Positions 34,100-46,800 of a DNA stretch of 64,000 nt are shown here, one piece after another; the first letter of the stretch is position 1; the number at the start of each line of letters is the position of its first letter. The position numbers and the translations under genes are program-made. Under the pieces are notes generated by a model. It did no database searches. It saw only the letters and a program-made list of their open reading frames with translations, and was not told the origin of the DNA. Source of the stretch: Perognathus longimembris pacificus (taxonomy: Eukaryota > Chordata > Mammalia > Rodentia > Heteromyidae); the NCBI RefSeq assembly GCF_023159225.1, contig NC_063161.1, positions 118,585,958-118,649,957 on the forward strand, given 5' to 3'.

Positions 34100-35309
34100 T
34101 CTACCTCCTTAAGACACACTTTCTTCAGCTGTATAGAAATAATAAAAATAATTTTATAGTACTATGAAGATTAGACACTAAATCGTCTAACAAATTTTGT
34201 AGCATTTGATTAGTATCTAATAACTTGTGTTCTTGCTCATATTTACAGTGAGAGCTAGATGTAGTTTTCTAGGATTCTATCCATCCATGAGTATAGCTAG
34301 TGAAGCTTTCCTAACACACCCTGCCACCATGACCCCCAAGCAGCTGTGTGTCTGTTTCTCTCACTCAGTGGCTTTAACTTCAGACTGGGTTACATCCCCT
34401 TTAATACAAAGTTGAAGCAGTAAGAACTTGAAAATTCGTGATCTAGTTTGAAGAGTCTTGTACTCTTTTCAGGGTCCTGGGCTGTGAGATGTTTGTACTT
34501 GAGTGCCAGGTCTGATTCGCTAGTTGTAAGATTCAGAGCAAGGGTTTTCAACTGTCTATTGTTTTCCTCTTGGGGGGGGAAGCTTACTGTATCAACATTA
34601 CTTCCCACTTTGAGGTACATAGGTGAGATCATTTATATTAATGATTGCCAAAGGGAGCCAACTATGACTTAATAGGAAGATTTTCCCAGTGACTTAAGGA
34701 GAGGACATGACTGGCTTATTTCAGGTATAGGAACAGGGACTCTTACACAGTGGAGACAGACAGCAAAGAACCATCCTCTACAAAATGCTACTACAATACT
34801 GTACTCCATGAGTGTGTTTTGAAAGTTCTAACTTGAAAAATTGTATCAATTCTACCAATCTGACACATTGACATGAACAGAAGGCACTCCCTATGTCCTA
34901 TGATGAATGAGTTTTGGGGCACCTTCCTTGTTTTGTTTTTCTACTATGAAAAGTGGGCAAAATATAATAATCATCATCCATATAAATTTTCCATATTTTA
35001 TTTTTATTATGACTAAATAAATCTTCATATGAGGAAATCTCAGGGCTTTACAAATGGTAAGAAACATTACAGAGAGAACAAATGGTGACTATAATCATGA
35101 AGTGAAGATTGTGAAGTGTGTTTTGAGCCTATGGATGCAGGAGTTTTATAAAATACAAGATAGCATTGTTTTCCCAAATATGGGTGCCTCCATGCGTCGG
35201 ACTGTCGACAGGTTTACATTTACACATTATGGGAATGGCATGAGAAGAAACAAAACCATCTGCACAATATCCACCGTTCTTTGCCAATAAGTGAATTTTT
35301 TCTCTTATA
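34100..35309. other. Non-coding DNA
   Basis: No gene or clear repeat. Opposed frames at 34390-34672 are chance overlaps. Confidence 0.35.
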
Positions 35310-35480
35310 AAGAATATTAAAGTCACATTATAGAAAATTTGGAAAATAGAGAAAAGAACAGAGAAATCACCTATAATCATCCACTCCCAAAATAACTGCT
35401 ATTCAAATGTTGGTACATTTCCTTTTACTGGATTTCCCTTGATACATTCTCAATTTTCATCGAGCAGTTTTGCATTGGAC
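35310..35480. mobile_element. Possible ancient L1-type fragment
   Basis: 'attatagaaaatttggaaaata', followed by 'aatcacctataatcatccac', resembles a well-known ancient LINE segment. It is diverged, with the family assigned only from memory. Confidence 0.4.
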
Positions 35481-37399
35481 ATTGCATCTAATAATATTTG
35501 TATGATGCTTTAGGCAATGGGGAGTTGTTTTTCAATAAATATCTGTGGCTACAGACTATGGTTGGGGAGGAAGATTGTAAGTTCTCCTATTTAAGTGACT
35601 TTGAACATAATGATGTGTTGCTCTTTAAGGCAAGTAACAAGGGAAATTTAATTTTTCAGCATCTAGAGTTGTTTGTGTTATATTCCAAAATCACCTCCTT
35701 TTTTCCAACTTTTTAATCCCCTAGAGTACTTCAAGGAATATAGCTATGAGAAGCAACATCAAACTGATTTAGTTTTCGTGCAGAGAAAGATCCTAGTACT
35801 GGATGCAGATTTTTTTTTCATGAGCAAATAAATGCTCCAGAGACTTTGTAGCTTAGTGAATAAAGGATTGGCCTCCAACCAAACCCAACTAAATGAATTT
35901 GGTGGTCTCAGTTGAGTTTCTAGCAAGTTTTAGCCTGCATTACAAATTCATCATGCACAATTATGTGCAATTTGGCACAATTTCCAATCCCTGCTTAGGA
36001 GAGGCCCCCTGTTTGGGATGGAAGGGATGCATGAAAGACTTCTTGTGCCTGGAGGGAGTGGTGCTGTTAGGTCAAGGCTGTATTACATGTGGAAAGGAAT
36101 AGAAGTACGATTGAGCAAGAATCATCTATGGATACATTGACCCTGGGCATCAACTCTGCTTACCACTTAAAAATGCTCATACTAAGAACCTTCATTCAAA
36201 TGAAAGATGGTAATTCTGATACTGACGTACACAAAGATTCTCTTCCAGCCATAGTTAGTGCAGATGAGTTAAGGGCCTTGAAAATAATTTACGCTCTTAA
36301 CATTGGAACATAAAGAGGGATGTAAATTCAGTTCAAGAAGTTGTTTGGGGAAAATATCTCAGACCTGATGAAGTGCCTAATATGTTGGAACAAATATATT
36401 ATGAATCTCCTGAAATATCAAATATGTCTACTATTGCAGTAATGTAGAATAAGCATTTGACTGAATATAGGCCAACTCAGGAAATGAAAATGGTAACAAT
36501 TAACTTATTCTTTCCATAGTCCACTCCTCTTACATTTTATATATTCAACTTGGATTTCTTTTAATTATTTGGAGGGAAGAGTGCTGAACAGCAAAAAGTT
36601 CTTTCCTGTGTTCTAGTTCTCAAGTGGTTGGCATTTTACTTGGCAGCTCACTGATTGCATTCCTAGACATATCATCACAGTTCATAATAAGAAATGGAGG
36701 TCATCAAGGTAAAGCCAGCCTGAGTATAGTGCCAGTTGATAAATCATTACTTTCTTCTTTGAGTCAGTTCGGAACCAGAGACTAAGCTTATAAAAATTCT
36801 GAGACTAGATTTGTTACTACAACAATCTAAAACAATGTTCAGTTATTGTTATTGTCAATCAAAAATTTAAATAATGGAAATGAAACTGCTAATTGCTGTA
36901 ATAAAGAAATCCAATCAACTAGCTAAAGGAAAACCATCTAAATATATGTAATGTTGACATATCAACTCTTAATCCAAGAAAGTCTGCAATGGATATTAAA
37001 TACTGTCTTTCTAAATTAAGAACAAAAGAATTCCAGTTACCCAGGGAGACATCAATTGATAATGCTAACTTCCTCTCTTCACTCTCATACCTGACAGGGC
37101 TGTTGAAGACAAAACAACTGATGATAAGACCAAGTTTTCAAGTCTCTTGTGTGAGTGAGACCTCTACCCATCTCCTTCCACAGTTAAATTAGTTCCTTTT
37201 CTGTCTAGATGAGGCATGGACTGACCCCCACCTCTCCCACCAACACATCAGGCATTCTGCCACAAATTGTTGGCTACAGTTAGTGCGATTCTTCTGAGGT
37301 CTCTCCTAAGTAAACAACCATAAACTCAGTTGTGTAGGCAATTCAGTTTCATATTTGCCTCTTATAAGCTGACCAACACATACAGGATTTAATTAATTC
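35481..37399. other. Non-coding DNA with several short open frames
   Basis: Plus-strand frames of 69-74 codons sit close together (35498-35716, 35893-36102, 36089-36313), and another open piece continues to about 36450 in a shifted frame. I do not recognise a protein. A decayed processed pseudogene cannot be excluded. No poly-A tail or flanking duplication was found. Confidence 0.3.
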
Positions 37400-37560
37400 T
37401 TCAGGAGGTAGCATGGAAAGAATTCAAGCTTAGAAGTCAGCTTACTGTTCAGCTTTACTTTGCCTCTTCTGAGCTGTGTGACCTTAAGTTAAATTACTTA
37501 ACTTTTTTGTGGTTTGGTTTATTCGTTCTTAGAATAGATAATTCCTCACATTTTTTAGTA
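37400..37560 (+). mobile_element. MIR relic
   Basis: The core reads 'tgcctcttctgagctgtgtg' then 'accttaagttaaattactta', a good match to the conserved centre of MIR, with the flanking 'agaagtcagcttactgttca' in place. Confidence 0.7.
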
Positions 37561-38753
37561 AGGAATGCTCATGGGCTGTTGAGCAGAGAACATGGCACTC
37601 AATCACACATTGCACAGATGATATTTGAAGTCTTACTGTGGTACTTGGGGTCTGTGATACAGGGACAACAAAGTTATGACTCTGATAAATGCTTGAGGAA
37701 AGAGAAACATCAGAGCTGACAATCCCTGTCTACTGTGCTATGTTCTCACATAACACTTAGCTGCTTTAGTTCAAGAACAGGTGAAAAAAAGAAAAAAGTA
37801 AGGAAATGTAAAAGTCAAAATAAAGAGTGCAGAGGTCGTCTCTGGAAACTATAAAGAATGGAGGCAAAAATAAGATTAATGAAAAGATAAAGTGGAATGC
37901 ACCTGCCAATGACGTGATCTAAACAACCTAGAGAGAGAGCAGCTGAAGATACCGAATAAACAATTATGCATACCTATGCTGGAAATTACAAGAAATTCTT
38001 ACAGACCAAAGTGAAGAGAAAGCAAGGATCTAGCAGAGAGAGTGTGGGCTACAGTTATCTGTCAGTCTGCTAACGTAGGCAAGAGACAGACTTAGTTAGA
38101 GAAACGCAGTAGCTCAGAAAGCTGGAGAACCATTCACGCACACAGCAGTGTTCTCAGTGGAGAAGCATACCAGGCAAAAGAACATCCTTGTTAAAAGAGA
38201 AGATTTTTCCTTAAGACACTTACAGAAACTGATAATGTACCCCCCAAAATGTAACAATTTCGGTGTCCTGGCTTCAGGTAGCTCATTTTCAGGGGTAGAA
38301 AAAAAGTCAGTTCTCTCTCAAATAATATAATTTGATCTGTGATCTTAACTCTTAAAAAAAAGATGAGGGACATAAATCACAATCACGGCTTACTAAATCT
38401 ATGTAAACTTTCATGAGATGCATTCAGAAAAAGCTATATAAAAAGATGCTCAAGTCAGACACTGGAAATGATCAGAAACAGTGTAACTTGCCCATATTCT
38501 GGGGTCCAACTATGCATTCTAACAAGGATCTGGTTTGTTGATATAGATGTGTATAGGAGTATTCATAGCAGTTATTTCCTTAGTGGGTCTAAACTGTAAT
38601 CGTAATTATCCAGTCTACTGTTGATGGAAACGTAAGCAAGAAGTAGTGGAGTCAATTTATATTTGTATTGATTTTTTAGTACAGAAAAACCTGAGCATCC
38701 ATCTGCCTGTTTGGGTACCTGTGACAAAAGTGACCAGACACCCCTCAAAAATC
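37561..38753. other. Non-coding DNA
   Basis: No gene recognised. The upstream part of this stretch is purine-rich (37780-38110). Confidence 0.35.
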
Positions 38754-38761
38754 AAATTAAA

Positions 38762-39990
38762 CAAAGCCCACAGATTGGGAAAAGATCTTTACCGGCCAAA
38801 CAACGGACAAAGGCCTCATATCTAAAATATATGCAGAACTAAAAAAATTTCATTCTTCCAAAACAAAACCGCAAAGAAACAATAGCCCCCTCAAAAAGTG
38901 GGCTAAAGACTTAAAAAGAGACTTCTCTGATGAGGAAATGAGAATGGCCAAGAGACATATGAAAAAGTGCTCTACATCACTGGCCATAAAATAAATGCAA
39001 CATTGAGATTCCATCTCACCCCAGTAAGAATATCCTATATCAAGAAAACTAACAATGACAAATGTTGGAGGGGATGTGGCCAAAAGGGAACCCTACTTCA
39101 TTGTTGGTGGGAATGTAAACTGGTTCAGCCACTCTGGAAAGCGGTATGGAGATTCCTCATAAGGCTAAGCATAGAGTTCCCCTATGACCCAGCAGCCCCA
39201 CTTTTGGGCATCTACCCAAAAGACCACAAACAAGAACACACTAAAGGCACCAGCGCAACAATGTCCATAGCTAGAATTTGGAACCAACCCAGATGCCCCT
39301 CAGTAGACGAATGGATCAGGAAAATGTAGTACATATACACAATGGAATTTTATGCCTCTATCAGAAAGAATGACATTGCCCCATTCTTAAGGAAATGGAA
39401 GGATTTGGAAAAAATTATACTAAGTGAAGTGAGCCAGACCCAAAGAAACATGGACTCTATGGTCTCCCTTATAGGGAATAATTAGCACAGGTTTAGGCAA
39501 GTCACAGCAGAAGATCACAGGAGCCCAATAGCTATACCCTTATGAACACATAAGATAATGCTAAATGAAATGAATTCCATTTATGGAAACAACTGTTATA
39601 TCACTGTTGTAATTACTTTCAACATTCGATGTGTAACTGTAGCTCCTATTGTTGATGAACCTCTTGTATCCCCTTTCTGTGGTTGTACCTGCACTATCTC
39701 TGTATCTTATCTGAGTACATTGGAAACCGTGTATACAGGTATTAGAACTAGGAAACTGAAAGGGAATACCAAAATCGAAAGACACAGGGTAAAAAAGACA
39801 AACGATTACAAAAGCAATACTTGCAAACTGTTTAGTGTAAACCAACTGAACATCTCATGGGGGGAAAGGGAAAGGGGGAGGGGGATGGAGGAATGAGGGA
39901 GGAGGTAACAAACAGTACAAGAAATGTATCCAATGCCTAATGTATGAAACTAACCGCTCTGTATATCAGTTTGACAATAAAATTTTTTTT
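38762..39990 (+). mobile_element. 5'-truncated L1 (ORF2 C-terminus and 3' UTR), plus strand
   Basis: Starts within the last third of ORF2 ('WEKIFTG'-type region). The frame 38967-39329 covers the Cys/His cluster ([14 protein letters not shown]) and the start of the C-terminal segment. The 3' UTR has a G-rich purine tract (39858-39895) and the end 'cagtttgacaataaa' with an A/T-rich tail. The short repeat aaattaaa flanks it at 38754-38761 and 39991-39998, but this is low-complexity sequence. Premature stops and a small deletion make the ORF2 piece non-functional. Confidence 0.88.
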
Positions 39991-39999
39991 AAATTAAAT

Positions 40000-40761
40000 T
40001 AAATCTTATTACTAAATGTATAATGTCTCTCTAGCTACCAACCATTTTCAGTGAAAAAGTCAAAATAAAAAGAGTTTCTACTCTTGTCTCATTTACCTGT
40101 AAGAAAATGAATTTCCTTTCTTATTGACTCACTGAATTCTCAGATAGTAGCACTTCCTCAAAGAAGATCCTGCTTTTTTACAGATTTTGTGTTTAACCCT
40201 CGGTTTAGTCTACTCCAACTTAAAAAATAAAAACAATCTATTTCTCCACCAACCAACATCATCTTCTTTAAAAGTTTCTGCCTCTGTCCAAGTATCAAAG
40301 GTAGTAGCCAAAAAAAAAAAAATAGGATAAACTACATGTAAAATAAAAGCTTTGGTTTGAAACAGGTCTACGATTATTGTCCTCAGAGATATACAAAGTT
40401 CAAGGATTTCCATATATGGTAAACCATCAAATGTAGGTACTGGAAAATCCAATCTTTCAGATACCAGAGAATGGGAGATTGCATGATATACTGGAAAGGA
40501 ATAAAACTCTGCGTGGTACATGCCCTTGGGTTGCCAATACCCACCAGTGAAACTCAGAAGGCCACAGTGTCTGAGGCTGTTTCTTCATCTCTACTAATAT
40601 TCTAAAAGAAAAATACAAACAATTTAATGGATAGAAGCAATGTTGCCTTTTGGGGGTTCTGAGTGTATGTATTTCATCATCAATGCTGTAGGTCATATAC
40701 ATCTTTATTTATTCAACCCAGCAATGCCAGTAATGAGCTGGACACAATTTTCTAACTAGAT
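40000..40761. other. Non-coding DNA
   Basis: No gene or repeat recognised. The minus-strand frame of 103 codons (40210-40521) has no motif. Confidence 0.35.
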
Positions 40762-40905
40762 GGATATATAAGGTAACAAAGAGTACAAGAAATGTATCCA
40801 ATGCCTAACGTATGAAACTGTAACCTCTATGTACATCAGTTTTATAATAAAAACTTAAAAAATAAAAAAAAATAAAAAAAGATCAAAAAAAAAAGAAAAC
40901 AAAAG
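40762..40905 (+). mobile_element. Very short L1 3' end with A-rich tail
   Basis: About 95 bp matching the last bases of the L1 3' UTR ('gtacaagaaatgtatccaat', 'tgtacatcagttttataata'), followed by a 50-bp A-rich tail. It is an extreme 5' truncation. Confidence 0.8.
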
Positions 40906-42235
40906 ATGCTGACCTTGCTTTTATTCGGATAAAGAAAACATGGCCCATTAATCTCAAGTGAAAATTTCTTCATAAAATTAGAATATGTATTAAAGCAAAT
41001 GCTTATGTATAAATATTCTAGATAAAGCCAGTTTTAATAAATGTTGCTCTGATTGTTACAAGACACTCCTCTCAAAGCCACTATTTTAACTTTTTATAGA
41101 AATTCTTAGTGACTTTCACATCCAATTCCTATTATTTGCAATACATGAGTATAACATGGGAATAATATGGAAAATTAATTCTTGCTTTAAGCAATACATG
41201 GCTACAGTAGAAGGTGATTTCTGGCTTTTGCAGTACTCATACAATTTTTATGCAGGTTCTAAAGCTTTGTATTTTGAGCCTGTATGTGTGTATATGCATT
41301 ATCCATTCTGACCTGTTTAAAGATCTTGATTTATGTTTGCTTTTGATATAGAATTCAGCATAGCTATCATACATTCCATCATTAGAATAATACTTTATGA
41401 TTATATACCAAATGTCTGTCTCCTGCAGTTGGTATTTTAATAAGGGTGGAGTGCATCTGAAACTTATATCACATTGCAAGCTGCATATATTGCCAAACCT
41501 TAAAAACACACGAAGAACAAGAGGGAGGTTTTTCTTTTAAATGGAATCTGATATTATCTGAGTTGTTACTCTTAGGCTTACTGGATATTTTTATTTGCTT
41601 TATAAATATATGTTTGCTAAAGCATAATAGTTTTATTATTGTGATAGGTTTATATAATTCTTTGAACATATATTGTTAAGTACAAAAGGGTAATAGAATT
41701 ATATTAAACAGGGTTTTAGAATCATGAAATACATGCCACTATAAAATGTATCAACTTTTTTATTATGTCCTGAATTTTGGAAAATGTATTTCACAATCAC
41801 AAATAAATGTGGGTATTAAGGCGTGAGGAGGCAAAGCTTATTCTAGTTTAGAATATGTCTTTGGAGCCAGATGCGGTTTTGATGAAACCCAGAACTTGCA
41901 GGATAGATATATTATATAAATAAAGCTAAGTTTCTTCGCCATCAGGGCTCTGGGCTCTGTTCTGCTATTAGATCTCTGAGCATTCATGACACATTCTCAT
42001 CATCAGGCTCCACAATAAGGGTGAGTTTCCAGATAATTTTAACAGCATTAGAATTCTATATACTGCTTACAACAGAGATTTTTAATGAAAAAACAGGTTT
42101 GGAAAACAAAGGTGTTGGAAAGTTAAAAGGTCCTTTGCCCCTTGACTGATTTAGACAGCAAAATCTGACACTTGAATAGTAACACAAAATTTGTCTTGTC
42201 ATCTAGTCTTAAAACAAGACAGAATGCATTTTAAA
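40906..42235. other. AT-rich non-coding DNA
   Basis: No gene recognised. 41820-42000 includes 'aataaagctaagtttcttcg', which might be an LTR-type end, but support is weak. Confidence 0.35.
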
Positions 42236-42720
42236 AATTTAAACTTTATCATAAAGGTGATATACAGAGAGGTTACAGTTACGTAAGTAATGTAATGAGT
42301 ATGTTTGTTTTTGAACAGTGTTACCCTCTCCCTCATTTTCTCCCACTTTCCTCCCTAGACCCCTCCCCTCTAAGTTGTATAGTTCATTTCCAACAAAGTG
42401 TCCATTGTTGAGTTGGTTTACCCTTTGTCCCACCACTTCTGTAGTTTATTGATCCATTCATCTCTTGAGGGACATCTGGGTTGATTCCGTATCTTAGCTA
42501 TGGTAAATAATATTGCAGTGAATATGGTTGTGCTGGGTGCTTTAGGGTGGGCTGGTTTGTGGTCATTTGGGTAAATGCCCAAGAGTGGATCATAGGAAAC
42601 TCTGTTTAATCTTTTGAGGAACCTCCATATTGTTTTCCAGAATGGTTGAATAAGTTTACATTCCCACAAACAGTGTAACAGCATCTCCTTTTGTGAAGCT
42701 GATGAGTAGCAACGTAAGAT
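42236..42720 (-). mobile_element. L1 3' end with internal deletion, minus strand
   Basis: The tail side is at 42236 ('aaactttatcataaaggtga'). The 3' UTR stops near 42428 and jumps straight to the ORF2 C-terminus (42440-42684, frame with LLHCLWECKLIQPFWKTIW). Compared with other copies, about 0.5 kb of 3' UTR is missing. Confidence 0.82.
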
Positions 42721-44990
42721 TTATCTGCCAGCCACCCCCCCCTGAAAAAAAAAGACAGATTGCATTTAACAACAACAACAATAACAAAAACCCAGAATCT
42801 GATTTAGAAATATCAGCCTTTATTCTACATAGGACTAGCATGAAAATCACTAAATGTCACAACTAGCGGTTGGAAAAGGAGAAAAGAGGCCTGGGGAAAG
42901 ATGCAAATGAACAATCGTGGGTTAAATGGCATGCCATGTCTCTGGTTCTTTTGGAATATTAATATTGAACATGGTAATAGCTTCTGACATTTTAAGGTAA
43001 ATATGACACTTAATGTCATGACCTGTTTATGAGAAGAGCAGGGATCCTTTATATGTTTTAGGTGTGCAAAAGATGGGATACAGAGTGACCTAACACTTTA
43101 AAATAATAGGTTTGAGTTGAGGTCTTTAGGCTCACTAGTTCAGGGCTGTCTCTGTTACCATATAACCAAATCCCCAATTTCACAAGTCTCATTTTCCTAT
43201 ATTTAATGTGTATTCACCAACACTATAAAAACACATCAGTACTAAGCTCTGTCATTAAGGTCTTTGGGTTTGGCTCTTAATTGAAGGTTCTGTCCCATCG
43301 ACGGTAGATATAATTCAGTATTGAAGAGTTTGGTTACACATGGGGATCTCTAAACGATATGTTTTCTATGCAAATGACCACTTCCTCATTCCAGATGGAA
43401 ATATGGGACAAATCATAACAAAACCATAAACGTCATAAAATAATGTGAAAATGGTACAAAGCAGAAAACTATAGAGTCATCTCACCCACACAGTTTTTCA
43501 TAATACCTTAGTTGGGGGACATACCATCAATATGTTCTGGACATGTGATCATGTGATCAGTCCTATGTTGAAAGTAGGACTGGAGGCGGGGCAGTGGTGT
43601 CAAGGAATCTTTACCTTCTGGAAGTTGCTATTAACAATTTCTAAAATTATAGGATTTAGTTGGATTATTTCTATATTTCCTTCCCATTCAGCACTAATAT
43701 TCATTTACTTTTACTTGAGCTTCATAGTTCCCCCCAAATTTGGGTCCTTAATCCCTATGTTGTAAAATGACCTCTGAAAAAATTGTCTCAGTTGACATTT
43801 ATTGAGAATTTATTCTAGGCTAATGACTGGCCAAAGGACATTTCTATTATTCTGTGGAGTTATATGAAATTCAACCTATCACAAACATGCAAAAAAATAT
43901 AGCATCATTTTATAAAGATCATTTAACATGTTCATATGTCCCCTACCTCGCCAGCTGGTAGTGGAGTTTATACTTAATAATATTCCCATCAGCTTCGAAT
44001 TTATAACAGACTTTTCAGATATCTATTTTTCCTTCCTAGGATGGCATCTGAGTGCAGGGTATTTAGTTCAGCCTTTGGAGTTTACAAATAAAGCTCTCTT
44101 CTTTGGCCTTTCTTGCATTTCATAACGTTCTCCCTTAGGATCTTCACCAAGTGAATGAGATTAGCATGTTAGCAGGGGCAGGAATGATAGAAGCCAACCT
44201 GTGATGGGAAGTTATAATAGACTAAGAACTGGGCTACGAGTTCTCCATTTGGGTGGTTTTCTCCTCCAGTTTGAAGTTTTCCAATTCTTTCTCCTCTGAG
44301 ATGAAGTATTTGTTTTACTAGAATTTTTTTTTGTTCTTGGTGTCAGCTATTACCATGAACTTTTATAACACATAGATGTTCAATTCTACAGATGGATAAT
44401 CTGATTTACTTGGACCTGAGTATAATGTGAGCACCAGGAATTTTCAATGTAGAACTGCCATCCTTTGTGTTATTACCTTCTTTTTGCAATAGCATTTACA
44501 CTGCTTTTTCCTTAGAGTCATAATGAAAGATGCATACCAAAAGGGGATAATTGCTTATTAAATAAGGAGCCTTAATTAGAAAACTTTTTAAATATCATTT
44601 CTATTCACTTATTCTTCAAAGGAAACCTATTTTACAAATAAGAAGGATTTAATAAATATATTAACTGCAGCCTAGTCCATCTGTATGATCAGTTTAAGAT
44701 AGGAATAAGAAGTCCTGATACAGTATTGGAGAGTATCTATAAATGACACTTATAGATCACTAGCTCCAAAAATAGATGAAAGGATTTTCAATGTTTTCAC
44801 CATGAGAATATCAGAGATTTTTGAGGAAATAAGTTTGTTCAATCTTAAATATATGACATATAATAATATTGATACATCATATGGTACCCCATTAATATGT
44901 GATTTTTCTATTTAGTTTTGGCAACTATTATGTTTCAATCATGAGTGACTGTTAGAAATAGATACTGTGCTTACTCCAGTCTTAACCGAT
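42721..44990. other. Non-coding DNA
   Basis: No gene recognised. A possible MIR is near 43785-43870 ('catttattgagaatttattc'). Confidence 0.35.
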
Positions 44991-44999
44991 AGGAACAGC

Positions 45000-45195
45000 T
45001 ATAACTATATCTTTATTTTCCAGATTCAGAAAAACTGGTACACATGGACACCCAAAACCACCTATTTCATCTCTGGTTTCATGACATGAGGTGCACAAGA
45101 TGTTTCTGAGCTTGCTAGGGGGACCTTTGCCAGTGTCTTGACACTTAGTCTTCAATAAACCCTTTATGAGACGAAAGCTTTACTGTGTGCCTCCC
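45000..45195 (+). mobile_element. Possible LTR relic
   Basis: 'cttcaataaaccctttatga' supplies a polyadenylation-like signal in a context typical of old retroviral LTR ends ('gccagtgtcttgacacttag' before it, 'tgcctccctggccgagggca' after). Family and limits are not established. Confidence 0.35.
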
Positions 45196-45424
45196 TGGCC
45201 GAGGGCACTTTTTTCCTTGCCTTCCTCTCTTCTGAGAAAAAGAGTAGTAAAAGAAGGTAGGAAAGATTACTTTTGCTGAATTTTCTGATGTTTTTGAAAT
45301 ATATCTGCAAAGCACTAAAGCAAAGAAAGGACTTTGTTTTAGTTGTGCTTTTGACTTAAAAAGTGAAAATCACAATGCAAGAATTATTATCTGAATAGTA
45401 TGGAAATGGTTTATGTGAAGCTCG

Positions 45425-45475
45425 AATGTCTGGCACATAGTAAACACTCAATAAATGGTAGCTATTTTGAGCTAT
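45425..45475 (+). mobile_element. MIR 3' end relic
   Basis: 'tggcacatagtaaacactca' followed by 'ataaatggtagctatt' is the characteristic 3' end of a MIR element. Confidence 0.65.
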
Positions 45476-46394
45476 TTTCTAAAATGTAATGAGAATGAGC
45501 AAGGAGAGATGCTAAATAAAGAAATCTTTCAAGAATTTTTGAATTAGAACCAGAGAGGAGATGGGACTGAAGGAGCTTTTTGAATTTTGCTTTTTGGGAG
45601 GTTATATTTTAACTGTGTAAATACAACTCACACATTACAATTCTTAATGTCATTGAGAACTGTGTCCTTAATGACATTACATACATGATACTAAAGTAAA
45701 TCCAAGTTTTTCCCCATGCAGTGTCATATTCCTCATATGCCATCTTCAGAGCAAACTTTCCTTCTCCTTTACTGCCCCACTAAAGACTTTTCTTCCTCTC
45801 CTAACTCTAAATACTTCCAATATTTCTTGTGTTCTTTTTTATGTACATTAATTAAATCATTTGAAGTTCTATTTTATTTTTAACAGGCACATAATAATTG
45901 TGAAGATTTATCACGATACCATGTCATGTTCTGATATCATGTACTACATTGCATAATGATCCAATTAGGAAAATTAACATACACATTTCCATAGATATTT
46001 ATCATTTCTTTGTGGTAAATATACAATTGCATCTCTTTTTCTCTAAGTCTTCCACTTGTCTTCATCCTGATTAGTTCCATATTCATGGTCAACTATTTTT
46101 CTTATCATTAAGGATTGAGATAGAGGATTGGGATAAAAATACTAATGGAGCAAAGTCCTTGAAAGAAATGTGATTGATATTTGTTGTAAAGGAATTTTCT
46201 GTGGGCTGCTGGACAATTGATCAAGTGAGAGACAAAATTAAATGGGATTGCATATGATCATTGAAGGGGGCTCCTGGCCAATGCTTCTTCTATTTTTTTT
46301 TTAATCTTGTAAAGAAAGGGGTAATATTCTAGGGGTAAGGATGTTAGTCACTAACTTGAGAGTCTTGATGATGTTAAAAAAAAATAAAAAAGAA
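45476..46394. other. Non-coding DNA
   Basis: No gene or clear repeat recognised. Confidence 0.35.
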
Positions 46395-46800
46395 TGAGAG
46401 AGCCACTGTTTGAGTTCCTAAGTAGTTCCAAAGAAACTACACCAAACCAAAATGGAGTCACTCCTGCTAAATGCCACATAAGCAAACTGAAGCTTGGAGG
46501 AAGTAAATGAGTCCTGAAAGAGATCAACATTCCAACCTACCTAAGAGATTCTAGTCTGCCTAAATCAGCATACTAAGGAAATTTCCTTTTGCACTTACAA
46601 AAGACTAACTTGTGGTAAACTGAGATTACAATGGACTTTTTCCTGTTGTTCTGTCTCCTTGTCCTAGCTTACAAAACCCGATTATGTCACATTCAGTGGG
46701 AGCATTCTTTCTAGTTTATAATATGGAAAGTCTACTGAATCATAAATTGCAAATAAACGCCAATTAAAGCTATAAGAAAATTTGTTGTAGTTTCTGTCTT
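46395..46800 (+). mobile_element. Possible solo LTR of an old endogenous retrovirus
   Basis: 'ccaaaatggagtcactcctg', 'ctaaatgccacataagcaaa' and, further on, 'ttgcaaataaacgccaatta' look like the U3/R/U5 order of an ERVL-type LTR with its polyadenylation signal at about 46753-46758. No retroviral genes flank it. Assigned from memory, with uncertain limits. Confidence 0.4.
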
